Assembly (NCBI RefSeq): GCF_003116035.1
Contig: NZ_LGQW01000015.1
Span: 5,592,789 to 5,656,788, forward strand
Source: Azospirillum sp. TSH64
GTDB taxonomy: Bacteria > Pseudomonadota > Alphaproteobacteria > Azospirillales > Azospirillaceae
Direction: 5' to 3'
Length of the DNA stretch: 64,000 nucleotides
Shown in pieces: positions 9,751-17,838 of the stretch. Each line of letters begins with the position of its first letter. The stretch's first letter is position 1. The notes under the pieces were generated by a model, which made no database searches, was not told the origin of the DNA, and was given only the letters and a program-made list of their open reading frames with translations. The translations under genes and the position numbers were made by a program.

Positions 9751-11181
9751 ATGCTGATCCCCACCATGCCAGATCTTCCCGTCCAGCCTCTCGCCCCCGC
9801 CCAATCCGCACCCCGCAAGCCGCCCGTGACGGCGTCCGACGGACTGCCGATCCCGCAGCGCTATTGGGCGATGACGGCGATGACCGTCGCGCTGATCATG
9901 GCGGTGCTGGACGGCGTGGTCGCCAACATCGCCCTGCCGACCATCCAGCGCGAGTTCGCGGTCGATGCCGCCAGCGCCATCTGGGTGGTCAACGCCTATC
10001 AGCTGGCGGTCACCGTCTCGCTGTTCCCGTTCGCGTCGCTGGGCGATATCATCGGCTACCGCAAGGTCTACTGGTTCGGGCTCGCGCTCTTCACCGTGGC
10101 CTCTCTGGCCTGCGCGCTGTCGCCGAACCTGCCGGTGCTGACCGCCGCCCGCGTCGTCCAGGGCATCGGCGGCGCCGGGATCATGAGCGTCAATCTGGCG
10201 CTGGTCCGCCACATCTACCCCTCCACCCATCTCGGCCGCGGCGTCGGCTACAACGCGATGATCGTCGCGGTGTCCTCCGCGGCGGGCCCCAGCCTCGCGG
10301 CGCTGATCCTGTCGGTGGCCTCCTGGCCCTGGCTGTTCGCCGTCAATGTGCCGCTGGGGCTGGCGGCGTTGGCGGTGGCGGCGCGGGCGATGCCGGCGTC
10401 CAACCCGGCCGGTCACCGCTTCGACTGGCTGAGCGCCGCGCTGAACGCCGGCATGCTCGGCCTGCTGATCGTCGGCTTCAAGGGGGTGGATGGCAGCCAG
10501 CCTTATTGGCTTGTCGCGGCGGAACTGCTGGCGGCCCTGGCGCTCGGCGCGACGCTGGTGCGGCGCGAACTGGCGCAGGCAGCCCCCCTGCTGCCGGTGG
10601 ATCTGCTGCGCCGCCCGGTCTTCGCCCTGACGGTCGTCACCTCGGTCTGTTCCTTCGCCGCGCAGAACATCGTCTTCGTCGCGATGCCCTTCTTCTTCGA
10701 GGATGTGCTGAACCGGTCGCTGACGGAATCCGGCCTGCTGATGACGCCCTGGCCGCTGGTGGTGGCGCTGGTCGCCCCGATCTCCGGCCGGCTGGCCGAC
10801 CGCTACGAGCCGACGCGGCTGGCGGCGGCGGGCCTGCTGGCCTTCGCTGCCGGCCTCGCCCTGATGGCGCTGCTGCCGTCCGACCCGTCGACGCTGGATG
10901 TGGTCTGGCGGATGGCGCTGGCCGGCTTCGGCTTCGGCTTGTTCCAGACCCCGAACAACAAGGTGCTGGTCAGCAGCGCGCCGAAGGAGCGCAGCGGCGG
11001 CGCCAGCGGCATCCAGGCCACCGGCCGGCTGCTGGGCCAGACGCTGGGCGCCGCCACGGTCGGACTGGTCTTCACCGCCATCGGCAAGGCGGACGGCAGC
11101 GTCGTCGTGCTGTGGCTTGGCGCCGGGCTGTGCCTCTTCGCCTGCCTGACCGGCATCTTCCGCCGCCGCCCGGCCGCCTGA
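9751..11181 (+). CDS. DHA2-family (14-helix) MFS efflux transporter
   Basis: A 476-residue inner-membrane transporter of the drug:H+ antiporter-2 family (EmrB/QacA type). Motif D1-like LDGVVANIALPTIQREF follows the first helix. Motif A is replaced by GDIIGYRKVY in the 2-3 loop, and motif C-like text (YNAMIVAVSSAAGPSLAALI) occurs in helix 5. ATG 9751 was chosen; ATG 9766 is a close alternative, and neither has a strong ribosome site. No membrane-fusion partner (EmrA-like) is adjacent, so it probably works alone in the inner membrane. The substrate is unknown. It converges on the PRC-barrel gene with only 4 bases between stop codons. Confidence 0.85.
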   Translation: MLIPTMPDLPVQPLAPAQSAPRKPPVTASDGLPIPQRYWAMTAMTVALIMAVLDGVVANIALPTIQREFAVDAASAIWVVNAYQLAVTVSLFPFASLGDIIGYRKVYWFGLALFTVASLACALSPNLPVLTAARVVQGIGGAGIMSVNLALVRHIYPSTHLGRGVGYNAMIVAVSSAAGPSLAALILSVASWPWLFAVNVPLGLAALAVAARAMPASNPAGHRFDWLSAALNAGMLGLLIVGFKGVDGSQPYWLVAAELLAALALGATLVRRELAQAAPLLPVDLLRRPVFALTVVTSVCSFAAQNIVFVAMPFFFEDVLNRSLTESGLLMTPWPLVVALVAPISGRLADRYEPTRLAAAGLLAFAAGLALMALLPSDPSTLDVVWRMALAGFGFGLFQTPNNKVLVSSAPKERSGGASGIQATGRLLGQTLGAATVGLVFTAIGKADGSVVVLWLGAGLCLFACLTGIFRRRPAA

Positions 11182-11185
11182 CCGG

Positions 11186-11767
11186 TTACGGCTTGGGCTG
11201 CTGGCTTTCCGGCCGGGTCAGCGTCGGCTCGTCGCCATAGGCGAAGGTCGGCGCCTTGTCGAGGTCGGCCTGCCCGATGTCCAGCATCGGCCCGTCGGGA
11301 CCGTTGGCGAGCGCGCCGGCCGGTAGCGCCACCAGCTTCTCGCCCAGCCCCAGCACCTCGTTCGGCGCCATCACGATGCGGTCGACCCGGTCGCCGCTGC
11401 TGTCCATGGTGAAGTCGAGGATGCGGCCGGCCATCTGCCCGTCGCGGGTGCGCAGCTCCGTCCCCACCATCGCCCGCGCCTGCTCGGGATTGAGCGCTGC
11501 GGAGGGCAATGCCGCCACCGGCGGCGAGGAACCCTGCGCGCCCGTCACCGATCCCGTCACCGGCGCTGCGGGGTTCTGCACCTCACGCGACGGCGCTTCG
11601 CCGCTGACCCCCGGCGGGGAGGCGATCTGCCCGGTCGCCGGTTGGTCGTCCGGCCGCGGCGCGGTCATCAGCGGCGGCGAGGCGGCGACGCCCGGCGCGG
11701 TCTGGGCAAAGGCGGTGCCGGTCAGCAGCAGCGCCGCGGCCGGAACAAGCATGAGGGGGCGGAGCAT
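11186..11767 (-). CDS. Exported PRC-barrel domain protein
   Basis: A 193-residue protein with a Sec signal peptide (MLRPLMLVPAAALLLTGTAFAQ), a low-complexity Pro/Ala/Ser linker (about 22-90), and a PRC-barrel domain (about 95-175) with the typical ELRTRDGQMAGRILDFTMD start and a LGLGEKLVALP strand. PRC-barrels act as small beta-barrel modules in ribosome-maturation, photosynthetic and envelope proteins. Here export and the flexible linker suggest a periplasmic or envelope stress role. A second exported PRC-barrel protein is at 57657-58094. Confidence 0.75.
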   Translation of the reverse strand: MLRPLMLVPAAALLLTGTAFAQTAPGVAASPPLMTAPRPDDQPATGQIASPPGVSGEAPSREVQNPAAPVTGSVTGAQGSSPPVAALPSAALNPEQARAMVGTELRTRDGQMAGRILDFTMDSSGDRVDRIVMAPNEVLGLGEKLVALPAGALANGPDGPMLDIGQADLDKAPTFAYGDEPTLTRPESQQPKP

Positions 11768-11854
11768 GAGGGCGACCCTTCCGTTCGGATTCAGGTATCG
11801 CCCTGGTTAACAGCGGAAGGTGGGGTTGGGTTGCCGACATGAATCCGCGCTCGT

Positions 11855-11893
11855 CTCCCTCTCCCCCCGGGGAGGGGGGCGGGGTGAGGGGGA
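11855..11893. repeat. REP-like repeat, copy C
   Basis: CTCCCTCTCCCCCC pairs with GGGGAGGGGGG and continues into GGGGTGAGGGGG. It is the first member of the second inverted pair, between the PRC-barrel and DUF3072 genes. Confidence 0.75.
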
Positions 11894-11930
11894 TGCACAT
11901 GTTGGATTCTTGCTGGAGGGCCGCCGCGCG

Positions 11931-11969
11931 CCCCCCTCACCCTAACCCTTTCCCCGGGGGGAGAGGGGA
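11931..11969. repeat. REP-like repeat, copy D (inverted relative to C)
   Basis: CCCCCCTCACCCTAACCC leads into TTTCCCC/GGGGGGAGAGGGG. With copy C it frames a gene-free spacer of about 37 bases and ends 20 bases before the DUF3072 stop codon. Confidence 0.8.
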
Positions 11970-11988
11970 TCTTCCGCTGCCTCCCCAC

Positions 11989-12243
11989 TCACTTCCCGCG
12001 GCCGGTCTTGTCCTGCAACGCGTCGATGCGCTTCGACGCCTCGGCCTTGGTCAGGCCGTCGTCGAAGGATTCGCCGGCCTCCTCGCTCAGCGTCTTCAGA
12101 TAGGAGGCCTGGGCGCCGGTCATCGGCTCGTCGCCGGTGGTCCAGTCGTCGGGGTTCTTGTCGCGGTTGGACGTGTCTTCGCCGGTCTTCGGATTCTCGT
12201 GGCCGGCATGGTCATGGGTATCGGCGGTGTGCTTGGTCGTCAT
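11989..12243 (-). CDS. DUF3072 family protein
   Basis: An 84-residue protein. The N-terminus is hydrophilic and His/Asp-rich. The C-terminal half holds the DUF3072 signature: DDWTTGDEPMTGAQASYLKTLSEE, then LTKAEASKRIDALQ. No function is established for the domain; the helix-turn pattern resembles SAP/HeH-like nucleic-acid modules. An EcfG-type promoter at 12276-12300 lies about 33 bases upstream of the start, placing it in the general stress response with the small protein at 9419 and the manganese catalase at 33881. Confidence 0.8.
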   Translation of the reverse strand: MTTKHTADTHDHAGHENPKTGEDTSNRDKNPDDWTTGDEPMTGAQASYLKTLSEEAGESFDDGLTKAEASKRIDALQDKTGRGK

Positions 12244-12275
12244 GATGCGTGCCTCTCGAAAGGGAACGCATCATG

Positions 12276-12300
12276 AACAAACCTGAAGGCGGAAGGTTCC
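12276..12300 (-). promoter_or_regulatory. EcfG-type general stress promoter of the DUF3072 gene
   Basis: On the minus strand GGAAC (12300-12296) and GTT (12278-12276) have a 17-base spacer. The start codon at 12243 is correctly placed downstream. The motif is identical in form to those at 9640 and 34867. Confidence 0.65.
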
Positions 12301-12320
12301 CGCCCCCTGGCCCGGCCCCC

Positions 12321-12929
12321 TCAGCCGTTGCGCCGCAGCAGGAACACGCCCTGTTCGCCCAGCAGGTTGGCGAAGCCGGAATGGGCGTGGCTGGTCACCC
12401 GACCGGCGCGGTCGATGATCCGCGTCTGCTCGATGGTGATGCTCATCTCCTCCGTCAGCACGACGAAGTCGCGCAGCGTGCAGAAATGGATGTTGGGCGT
12501 TTCCCACCACTGGTAGCCCAGCTTTTCCGTCACCGGCATGCGGCCGGTCAGCATCAGCTGCATGCGGACGCGCCAATAGCCGAAATTCGGCACCGAGACG
12601 ATGGCGCGGCGGCCGATGCGGCACAGCATCTCCAGCACGTCGCGCGGCTGCTTCATCGCCTGAAGCGTCTGGCCGAGAATGACGTAGTCGAAGGCTTCCG
12701 CCGGATAGTCCTTCAGGTCGGTCTCGGCATCGCCCTGGATCACCGACAGGCCGTGCGCCACGCACTGGCGCACGCCGTCCATGCTGAGTTCGATGCCGCG
12801 CCCGTCGACATTCTTGGTGTGGGCCAAATAATCCAGCAGGGCGCCGTCGCCGCAGCCGACGTCCAGCACGCGGCTGTTCGGCTCCACCATTTCGGCGATC
12901 AGCTTCAAATCGTCGCGAATGTCCACCAT
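12321..12929 (-). CDS. metW: Methionine biosynthesis protein MetW
   Basis: A 202-residue SAM-methyltransferase-fold protein. The SAM loop VLDVGCGDGALLDYL is near residue 21, with acidic GIELS at the end of the second strand and the MetW signature SVPNFGYWRVRMQLMLTGRMPVT in the C-terminal half. In bacteria that use homoserine O-acetyltransferase or succinyltransferase of the MetX type, MetW is the usual partner and is needed for full activity. It begins 20 bases after the metX stop and is on the same strand, so the pair forms an operon. Confidence 0.95.
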   Translation of the reverse strand: MVDIRDDLKLIAEMVEPNSRVLDVGCGDGALLDYLAHTKNVDGRGIELSMDGVRQCVAHGLSVIQGDAETDLKDYPAEAFDYVILGQTLQAMKQPRDVLEMLCRIGRRAIVSVPNFGYWRVRMQLMLTGRMPVTEKLGYQWWETPNIHFCTLRDFVVLTEEMSITIEQTRIIDRAGRVTSHAHSGFANLLGEQGVFLLRRNG

Positions 12930-12949
12930 GGTCGGTTGTCTTGTCCCAC

Positions 12950-14176
12950 TCAGCGCGCGCGGCGGCGGACGGACAGGCCGCGATGCTCGGCGCAGCCCTC
13001 CAGGAAGCCGTGGATGACCTGATGGAACTCCGGCTCGTCCAGCAGGAAGGCGTCATGGCCCTTGTCGGTCTCGATCTCGACGAAGCTGACATTCCCGGCG
13101 ACGGCGTTCAGCGCATGCACGATGGCCCGCGATTCCGAGGTCGGGAACAGCCAGTCGCTGGAGAAGCTGGCAAGGCAGAAGCGCACCGGCGTGGTCTTGC
13201 CCCCCGGCCGGAAGGCGTTGGCCAGCGATCCACCCGCATCGGCGGCGAGGTCGAAGTAATCCATCGCGCGGGTGATGTAGAGGTAGGAGTTGGCGTCGAA
13301 CCGCTCGACGAAGGCCGCCCCCTGGTAGCGCAGGTAGCTTTCCACCTGGAAATCGGCGTCGAAGCCGTAGGTGATCGCCTTGCGGTCCTGCAGATTGCGG
13401 CCGAACTTGCGGTGCAGGGCGGTTTCGGACAGGTAGGTGATATGCGCCGCCATGCGGGCGACGGCCAGACCGGCCTCCGGCCTGGTGCCTTCCAGCAGAT
13501 AGTTGCCGCCGCGCCATTCCGGGTCGGCCATGATCGCCTGCCGCCCGACCTCGTGGAAGGCGATGTTCTGCGCGGAATGGCGGGCGGCGGTGGCGATCGG
13601 CACCGCGGCGAACACCGATTCGGGGTAGGCCACCGCCCATTGCAGCACCTGCATGCCGCCCATCGAGCCGCCGATGACGCAGAAAAGCTTCTCGATGCCG
13701 AGATGCTCGACCAGCAGCTTCTGCGCCCGCACCATGTCGCCGATGGTCACCACGGGGAAGGACAGGCCATAGGGCTGGCCGGTGGCGGGATCGAGATCTT
13801 TCGGCCCGGTGCTGCCCAGGCAGCCGCCCAGCACGTTGGAGCAGATGACGAAATAGCGGTCGGTGTCCACCGGCTTGCCGGGGCCGACCAGCATCTCCCA
13901 CCAGCCGGGCTTGCCGGTGACCGGATGCCTCTCCACGACGAAATGGTCGCCGGTCAGGGCGTGGCAGATGAAGATCGCGTTGGATTTGTCGGCGTTCAGC
14001 GTGCCGTAGGTCTGGTAGGCGATCTGGAAGCCGCCGATCTCCACCCCGCTGTCCAGCCGCATCGGCCGGTCCACCGCCAGACGCACGCGCTTGCCCGGCA
14101 TGACCTGATCATTGGGCTCGTGGGCGGGGGCCGGGGCGGGAGCTTTGGGGGCGGAGCTGTCGAGGGCCGCGGACAT
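12950..14176 (-). CDS. metX: Homoserine O-acyltransferase MetX
   Basis: A 408-residue alpha/beta-hydrolase-fold enzyme that acylates the hydroxyl of homoserine in methionine synthesis. The nucleophile elbow GGSMGGMQ is present near residue 164, with later acid (LFPTSESRAIVHAL) and histidine (ETDKGHDAFLLDE) regions. The acyl donor (acetyl- or succinyl-CoA) cannot be told safely by eye. The first 25 residues are Ala/Pro-rich, so an internal start is possible. It leads the metX-metW operon and is divergent from the chorismate mutase gene. Confidence 0.95.
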   Translation of the reverse strand: MSAALDSSAPKAPAPAPAHEPNDQVMPGKRVRLAVDRPMRLDSGVEIGGFQIAYQTYGTLNADKSNAIFICHALTGDHFVVERHPVTGKPGWWEMLVGPGKPVDTDRYFVICSNVLGGCLGSTGPKDLDPATGQPYGLSFPVVTIGDMVRAQKLLVEHLGIEKLFCVIGGSMGGMQVLQWAVAYPESVFAAVPIATAARHSAQNIAFHEVGRQAIMADPEWRGGNYLLEGTRPEAGLAVARMAAHITYLSETALHRKFGRNLQDRKAITYGFDADFQVESYLRYQGAAFVERFDANSYLYITRAMDYFDLAADAGGSLANAFRPGGKTTPVRFCLASFSSDWLFPTSESRAIVHALNAVAGNVSFVEIETDKGHDAFLLDEPEFHQVIHGFLEGCAEHRGLSVRRRAR

Positions 14177-14253
14177 CTCGTTTCGTGCCTTGTCGGAAGC
14201 CTTGCGGCGCCTTGATGGGAACCGTCAGGGAGCTGTGGCGGAACGGGAGCGTA

Positions 14254-14283
14254 TAGCTACGAAGCCGGCCTTCGGAGTGTCAA
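14254..14283 (-). promoter_or_regulatory. Candidate promoter of metX-metW
   Basis: On the minus strand TTGACA (14283-14278) is a perfect -35 box. TAGCTA (14259-14254), 18 bases downstream, is a weak -10. It lies about 80 bases before the metX start. I looked for a SAM-II riboswitch in this leader, as found before metX in some alphaproteobacteria, and could not match the conserved pattern. Confidence 0.4.
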
Positions 14284-14353
14284 TGTTTTCTTTGATTTCA
14301 GGGCGCATGCGGACTACTACTAACCGGCTCTGCATTCGATGGTTTTTTGACCC

Positions 14354-15250
14354 ATGGCTTCCGCCCGGACCCCGCTCGACGATTTGCGCCGCGAAATCGA
14401 CCAGATCGACGACGCGATCCATGACCTGCTGATGCGCCGCGCCGCCGTGGTGGAACGCATCGGGGCGGCCAAGGGCAATGGCGCGGCCGAAACCGGCGCC
14501 CAGCCCGTCTTCCTCCGCCCGGCGCGGGAGGCGACGATCCTGCGCCGCCTGATGGCCCGCCATGCCGGCACCTTCCCCGCCCAGGTCGTCGTCCGCATCT
14601 GGCGGGAGATGATCACCGCCTTCACCCGCATGCAGGGCCCCTTCGCCGTCGCCGTCTATGCGCCGGAGGACCGCCGCGGCTTCTGGGACGTCGCCCGCGA
14701 CCATTTCGGCGGCTTCGTACCGATGACCGCCGTCAACACTCCCGCCGCAGCGCTCCGCGCCGTGTCGGAGGGGACGGCGACGGTCGCCGTGGTTCCCTAT
14801 CCGGCCGAGGACGATTCGGATCCCTGGTGGCGCTTCCTGGTGTCGGCCGACGCCGGCCGGCCGCAGGTGGTGGCGCGTCTGCCCTTCGGCGGGCGCGGCA
14901 ATGCCCGCGGCGAGAACCGCGACGCGCTCGCCATCGCCGCCGTCCCGCACGAGCCGACCGGCGACGACCGCACCCTGCTGAGCATCGAGATCGGCGGCGA
15001 CCTAAGCCGCGGCCGCCTGAAGGATTCGCTGGAGGCCTGCGGCCTGCCGCCGGTCGGCTTCTGCACCTGGCATCCGGCCGGCCACGCCACCGGGATGAGC
15101 GGCGGCGGACCGTCGGTCCATCTGGTCGAGATCGCCGACTTCGTCGGCCAGGGCGACCCCCGCCTCGCCAAGCTGCTGGAACGCTCGGGCGACATTCCGG
15201 TGCGGGTCAACGTCGTCGGCGGCTATGCCGTGCCGCTCGCTCTGGGCTGA
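14354..15250 (+). CDS. Chorismate mutase fused to a degenerate prephenate dehydratase-like and ACT-like region
   Basis: A 298-residue protein. Residues 1-95 are an AroQ-type chorismate mutase (PLDDLRREIDQIDDAIHDLL, then RAAVVERIGAAK), converting chorismate to prephenate. Residues about 97-195 resemble a prephenate dehydratase domain (FAVAVYAPE, FWDVARDHFGG, AVVPYPAEDD), but no TRF catalytic triplet is seen. Residues about 207-285 look like an ACT-type regulatory domain (LLSIEIGGDLSRGRLKDSLEACGL). It therefore reads like a P-protein that kept mutase and regulation and lost dehydratase activity; that is inference. Start ATG 14354. It is followed 151 bases later by hisC on the same strand. Confidence 0.8.
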   Translation: MASARTPLDDLRREIDQIDDAIHDLLMRRAAVVERIGAAKGNGAAETGAQPVFLRPAREATILRRLMARHAGTFPAQVVVRIWREMITAFTRMQGPFAVAVYAPEDRRGFWDVARDHFGGFVPMTAVNTPAAALRAVSEGTATVAVVPYPAEDDSDPWWRFLVSADAGRPQVVARLPFGGRGNARGENRDALAIAAVPHEPTGDDRTLLSIEIGGDLSRGRLKDSLEACGLPPVGFCTWHPAGHATGMSGGGPSVHLVEIADFVGQGDPRLAKLLERSGDIPVRVNVVGGYAVPLALG

Positions 15251-15316
15251 TGTGCGCGAATGAGGCGAGCCGCCGGGGCTGCTCCTGCCTTATCCTGCCG
15301 GCCCTCCGTGGAACGT

Positions 15317-15353
15317 TGGAACAGGGCCGCCGGAACTGTTCCATCCTGTTCCA
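15317..15353. promoter_or_regulatory. Cluster of GGAAC/GTTCC half-sites upstream of hisC
   Basis: TGGAACAG (15317-15324) and CTGTTCCA (15336-15343) form an 8-base inverted repeat with an 11-base gap. Inside it GGAACTGTTCC (15332-15342 region) is itself palindromic, and a further CTGTTCCA lies at 15346-15353. The cluster sits 50-85 bases before the hisC start, where an operator could act. No regulator can be named. Confidence 0.35.
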
Positions 15354-15401
15354 CCCCATCCTTGAACCGCCCATCCACCAGCGTCGGAAGGTAAGCAGAC
15401 C

Positions 15402-16493
15402 ATGACCCAGCCGAACGGCCCGCAGCCGCGTCCGGGGATTCTCGACATCGCCGCCTATGTCGGCGGCGAGCATCAGGGTCATATCCGCCTCGCCTCCAAC
15501 GAAGGGGCGCTGGGGCCGAGCCCGAAGGCGATGGAGGCCTATGCGGCGGCGGCCGGGACTCTGCACCGCTATCCGGACGGCGGCTCGGCGGCGCTGCGCG
15601 GCGCCATCGCCAAGCGCTTCAACCTGGATGCCGACCGCATCGTCTGCGGCGCCGGGTCGGACGAGATCATCAGCCTTCTGATCCGCTCCTATGCCGGGCC
15701 GGGCGACGAGGTGCTGTATTCGCAATACGGCTTCCTGATGTATCCGATCGGCGCCAAGTCGGTCGGCGCCACCCCGGTGATCGCACCCGAGGACGGGCTG
15801 ACCGCCAGCGTCGACAATTTGCTGGCCCGCGTCACCCCGCGCACCCGTCTGGTCTTCCTCGCCAACCCGAACAACCCGACCGGCACCTATCTGCCGGCGT
15901 CGGAGGTGGCGCGGCTGCATGCCGGCCTGCCGCCGGACGTCATCCTGGTCATCGACGCGGCCTATGCCGAATACATGAACAAGGACGACTACACCGCCGG
16001 CGAGGAGCTGGTGGAGCGGTTCCCCAACGTGGTGATGACCCGCACCTTCTCGAAGATCTTCGCGCTGGGCTCGCTGCGCATCGGCTGGTGCTATGGGCCG
16101 GCCGGGATCGTTGACGTGCTGAACCGGGTGCGCGGCCCCTTCAACGTGTCGAACGCCGCCCATGTCGCCGGCGTCGCCGCGGTTGAGGATGCCGAGTTCC
16201 TCGACCGCTCCCGCCGCCACAATGAACAGTGGCGCGAGTGGTTCTCCGCCAACGTGCGGGAGCTGGGGCTGACGGTGCACCCCAGCGTGACCAACTTCGT
16301 GCTGGTCGATTTCAAGGGCCAGCCCGCCGGCAAGGACGACGCCGAGGCCGCCCGCCAGTTCCTGAAGGCCCGCGGCATCCTGGTCCGCCAGATGCCGTCC
16401 TACGGCCTGCCGAGCTGCCTGCGCGTCACCATCGGCACCGAGCAGGAGATGCACGCGGTTGCCGACGCGCTGCGGGACTTCCTGAAGGCGTAA
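15402..16493 (+). CDS. hisC: Histidinol-phosphate/aromatic aminotransferase
   Basis: A 363-residue fold-type I PLP aminotransferase of the HisC family. Features are the ASNEGALGPSP substrate-loop start (about residue 28), NPNNPTGTY near residue 150, an aspartate preceding AAYAEY (PLP pyridine contact), and the Schiff-base lysine in TFSKIFALGSLRIGW (about residue 215). Beside a chorismate mutase gene it may also transaminate prephenate or aromatic keto acids, as some HisC paralogues do. The prephenate dehydrogenase often found next in this neighbourhood is not present in this window. It ends in a strong terminator at 16515. Confidence 0.9.
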   Translation: MTQPNGPQPRPGILDIAAYVGGEHQGHIRLASNEGALGPSPKAMEAYAAAAGTLHRYPDGGSAALRGAIAKRFNLDADRIVCGAGSDEIISLLIRSYAGPGDEVLYSQYGFLMYPIGAKSVGATPVIAPEDGLTASVDNLLARVTPRTRLVFLANPNNPTGTYLPASEVARLHAGLPPDVILVIDAAYAEYMNKDDYTAGEELVERFPNVVMTRTFSKIFALGSLRIGWCYGPAGIVDVLNRVRGPFNVSNAAHVAGVAAVEDAEFLDRSRRHNEQWREWFSANVRELGLTVHPSVTNFVLVDFKGQPAGKDDAEAARQFLKARGILVRQMPSYGLPSCLRVTIGTEQEMHAVADALRDFLKA

Positions 16494-16514
16494 AGGTTTT
16501 CCGAACAAAGAAAA

Positions 16515-16548
16515 GCCCGCCGGAACAGCTGTTCCGGCGGGCTTTTTT
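16515..16548. terminator. Bidirectional terminator between hisC and the deaminase operon
   Basis: A perfect 14-pair stem of GCCCGCCGGAACAG (16515-16528) and CTGTTCCGGCGGGC (16529-16542) is flanked by AAAA on the left and TTTTTT on the right. It lies between two convergent genes, so it can end transcription both ways. Confidence 0.92.
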
Positions 16549-16557
16549 GTGGTGGTC

Positions 16558-17838
16558 TTATCCCCGGTTCAGCAGGAAATCGACCGTCTCCGGCCGCCCC
16601 GGCAGGTCGAGCCTGGCCTGCACCGGTTCGCAGCGGCTGACGATCCGGCCGCGGCGCAGCACGAACAGGCGGGCGGCGCGGGTGCGGATCGCCTCCACCG
16701 GGTTGCCGGCCTGGAGCACCACCAGATCGGCGTTGCAGCCCGGCTCCAGCCCGTAGCCGTCCAGATGCAGCAGCTCGGCCGGGTTGACCGTCACCGCGTC
16801 GAAGGCGGCCTTGATGCCGTCCTGGCCGGTCATCTGCCCCACATGCAGGCCCATCTGCGCCACCTCCAGCATGTCGCCGGAGCCCAGCGGATACCAGGGG
16901 TCCATCACGCAGTCATGCCCGAAGGCGACGGTCAGCCCTGCCGCCATCAGCTCCGGCACGCGGGTCATGCCCCGGCGCTTGGGGTAGGTGTCGTGGCGGC
17001 CCTGGAGAACGATGTTGATCAGCGGGTTGGCGATCACCCCCAGCCGCGCCTCCGCCATCAGCGGGATCAGCTTGGAAACATAGTAGTTGTCCATCGAATG
17101 CATCGAGGTCAGGTGCGACCCCGTCACCCGGCCGTGCAGCCCCAGCCGCTGCGTCTCGTAGGCCAGCGTCTCGACATGGCGGGACAGCGGGTCGTCGCTC
17201 TCGTCGCAATGCATGTCGACCAGCAGCCCGCGCTCGGCCGCGATCTCGCAGAGCAGCCGGACCGAGGCGGCGCCGTCGGCCATGGTGCGCTCGAAATGCG
17301 GGATGCCGCCGACCACGTCGACGCCCATGTCGAGCGCCCGGACCAGCAGCTCCTTCGCACCCGGCGCTCGGAGAACACCGTCCTGCGGGAAGGCGACCAG
17401 CTGAAGGTCGAGGTAGGGCGCGACGCGCTTCTTGACGTCGAGCAGGGCTTCGGTCGCCAGCAGGCGCGGATCGCAGATGTCGACATGGCTGCGGATCGCC
17501 AGCAGGCCGCGCCCGACCGCCCAGTCGCAGTAGGCGAGCGCCCGCTCGACGATGGCGTCCTGGGTCAGCTGCGGTTTCAGCTCGCCCCACAGGGCAATGC
17601 CTTCCAGCAGGGTGCCGCTTTGGTTCACCCGCGGCAGGCCGTAGCTGAGTGTGCTGTCCATATGGAAATGGGCATCGACGAAGGGCGGGCTGACCAGCCG
17701 GCCGGTGGCGTCGATCTCACCAGCTGCCTCGCCCGCCAAGTTCGCTTCGACTGCGGCGATGCGACCGTCCTTGATGCCGATGTCGATGCCGCTGCGGCCA
17801 TCCGGCAGGGTGGCGCGGCGCAGGATCAGGTCGAACAT
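16558..17838 (-). CDS. CodA-family cytosine deaminase, probably a 5-methylcytosine deaminase
   Basis: An amidohydrolase of 426 residues aligned by eye along its whole length with Escherichia coli CodA (427). Metal and catalytic residues are kept: His57 and His59 (HFH), Gln152, His210, Glu213, His242 and Asp309. The residue after the catalytic Asp is Cys310 (GHDCVMDPWYPLG), where CodA has Asp314. Loss of that Asp is the known marker of homologues that deaminate 5-methylcytosine to thymine, so this is the predicted activity, with cytosine as a possible second substrate. Start ATG 17838 has AAGGAG 7 bases upstream. It is the last gene of the Bmp-type importer operon, and its start abuts the permease stop. 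Confidence 0.88.
   Translation of the reverse strand: MFDLILRRATLPDGRSGIDIGIKDGRIAAVEANLAGEAAGEIDATGRLVSPPFVDAHFHMDSTLSYGLPRVNQSGTLLEGIALWGELKPQLTQDAIVERALAYCDWAVGRGLLAIRSHVDICDPRLLATEALLDVKKRVAPYLDLQLVAFPQDGVLRAPGAKELLVRALDMGVDVVGGIPHFERTMADGAASVRLLCEIAAERGLLVDMHCDESDDPLSRHVETLAYETQRLGLHGRVTGSHLTSMHSMDNYYVSKLIPLMAEARLGVIANPLINIVLQGRHDTYPKRRGMTRVPELMAAGLTVAFGHDCVMDPWYPLGSGDMLEVAQMGLHVGQMTGQDGIKAAFDAVTVNPAELLHLDGYGLEPGCNADLVVLQAGNPVEAIRTRAARLFVLRRGRIVSRCEPVQARLDLPGRPETVDFLLNRG

Noticed and set aside
9335..9757. 140-residue plus-strand frame between the REP-like repeats and the MFS gene
   Set aside because: It lies opposite the small protein at 9419-9604, which has a good ribosome site and promoter; the plus-strand translation shows no domain and runs through the MFS start.
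14177..14353. SAM-II riboswitch upstream of metX
   Set aside because: Searched the leader on the minus strand; the conserved pseudoknot blocks of SAM-II could not be matched. Only a promoter-like TTGACA is visible.
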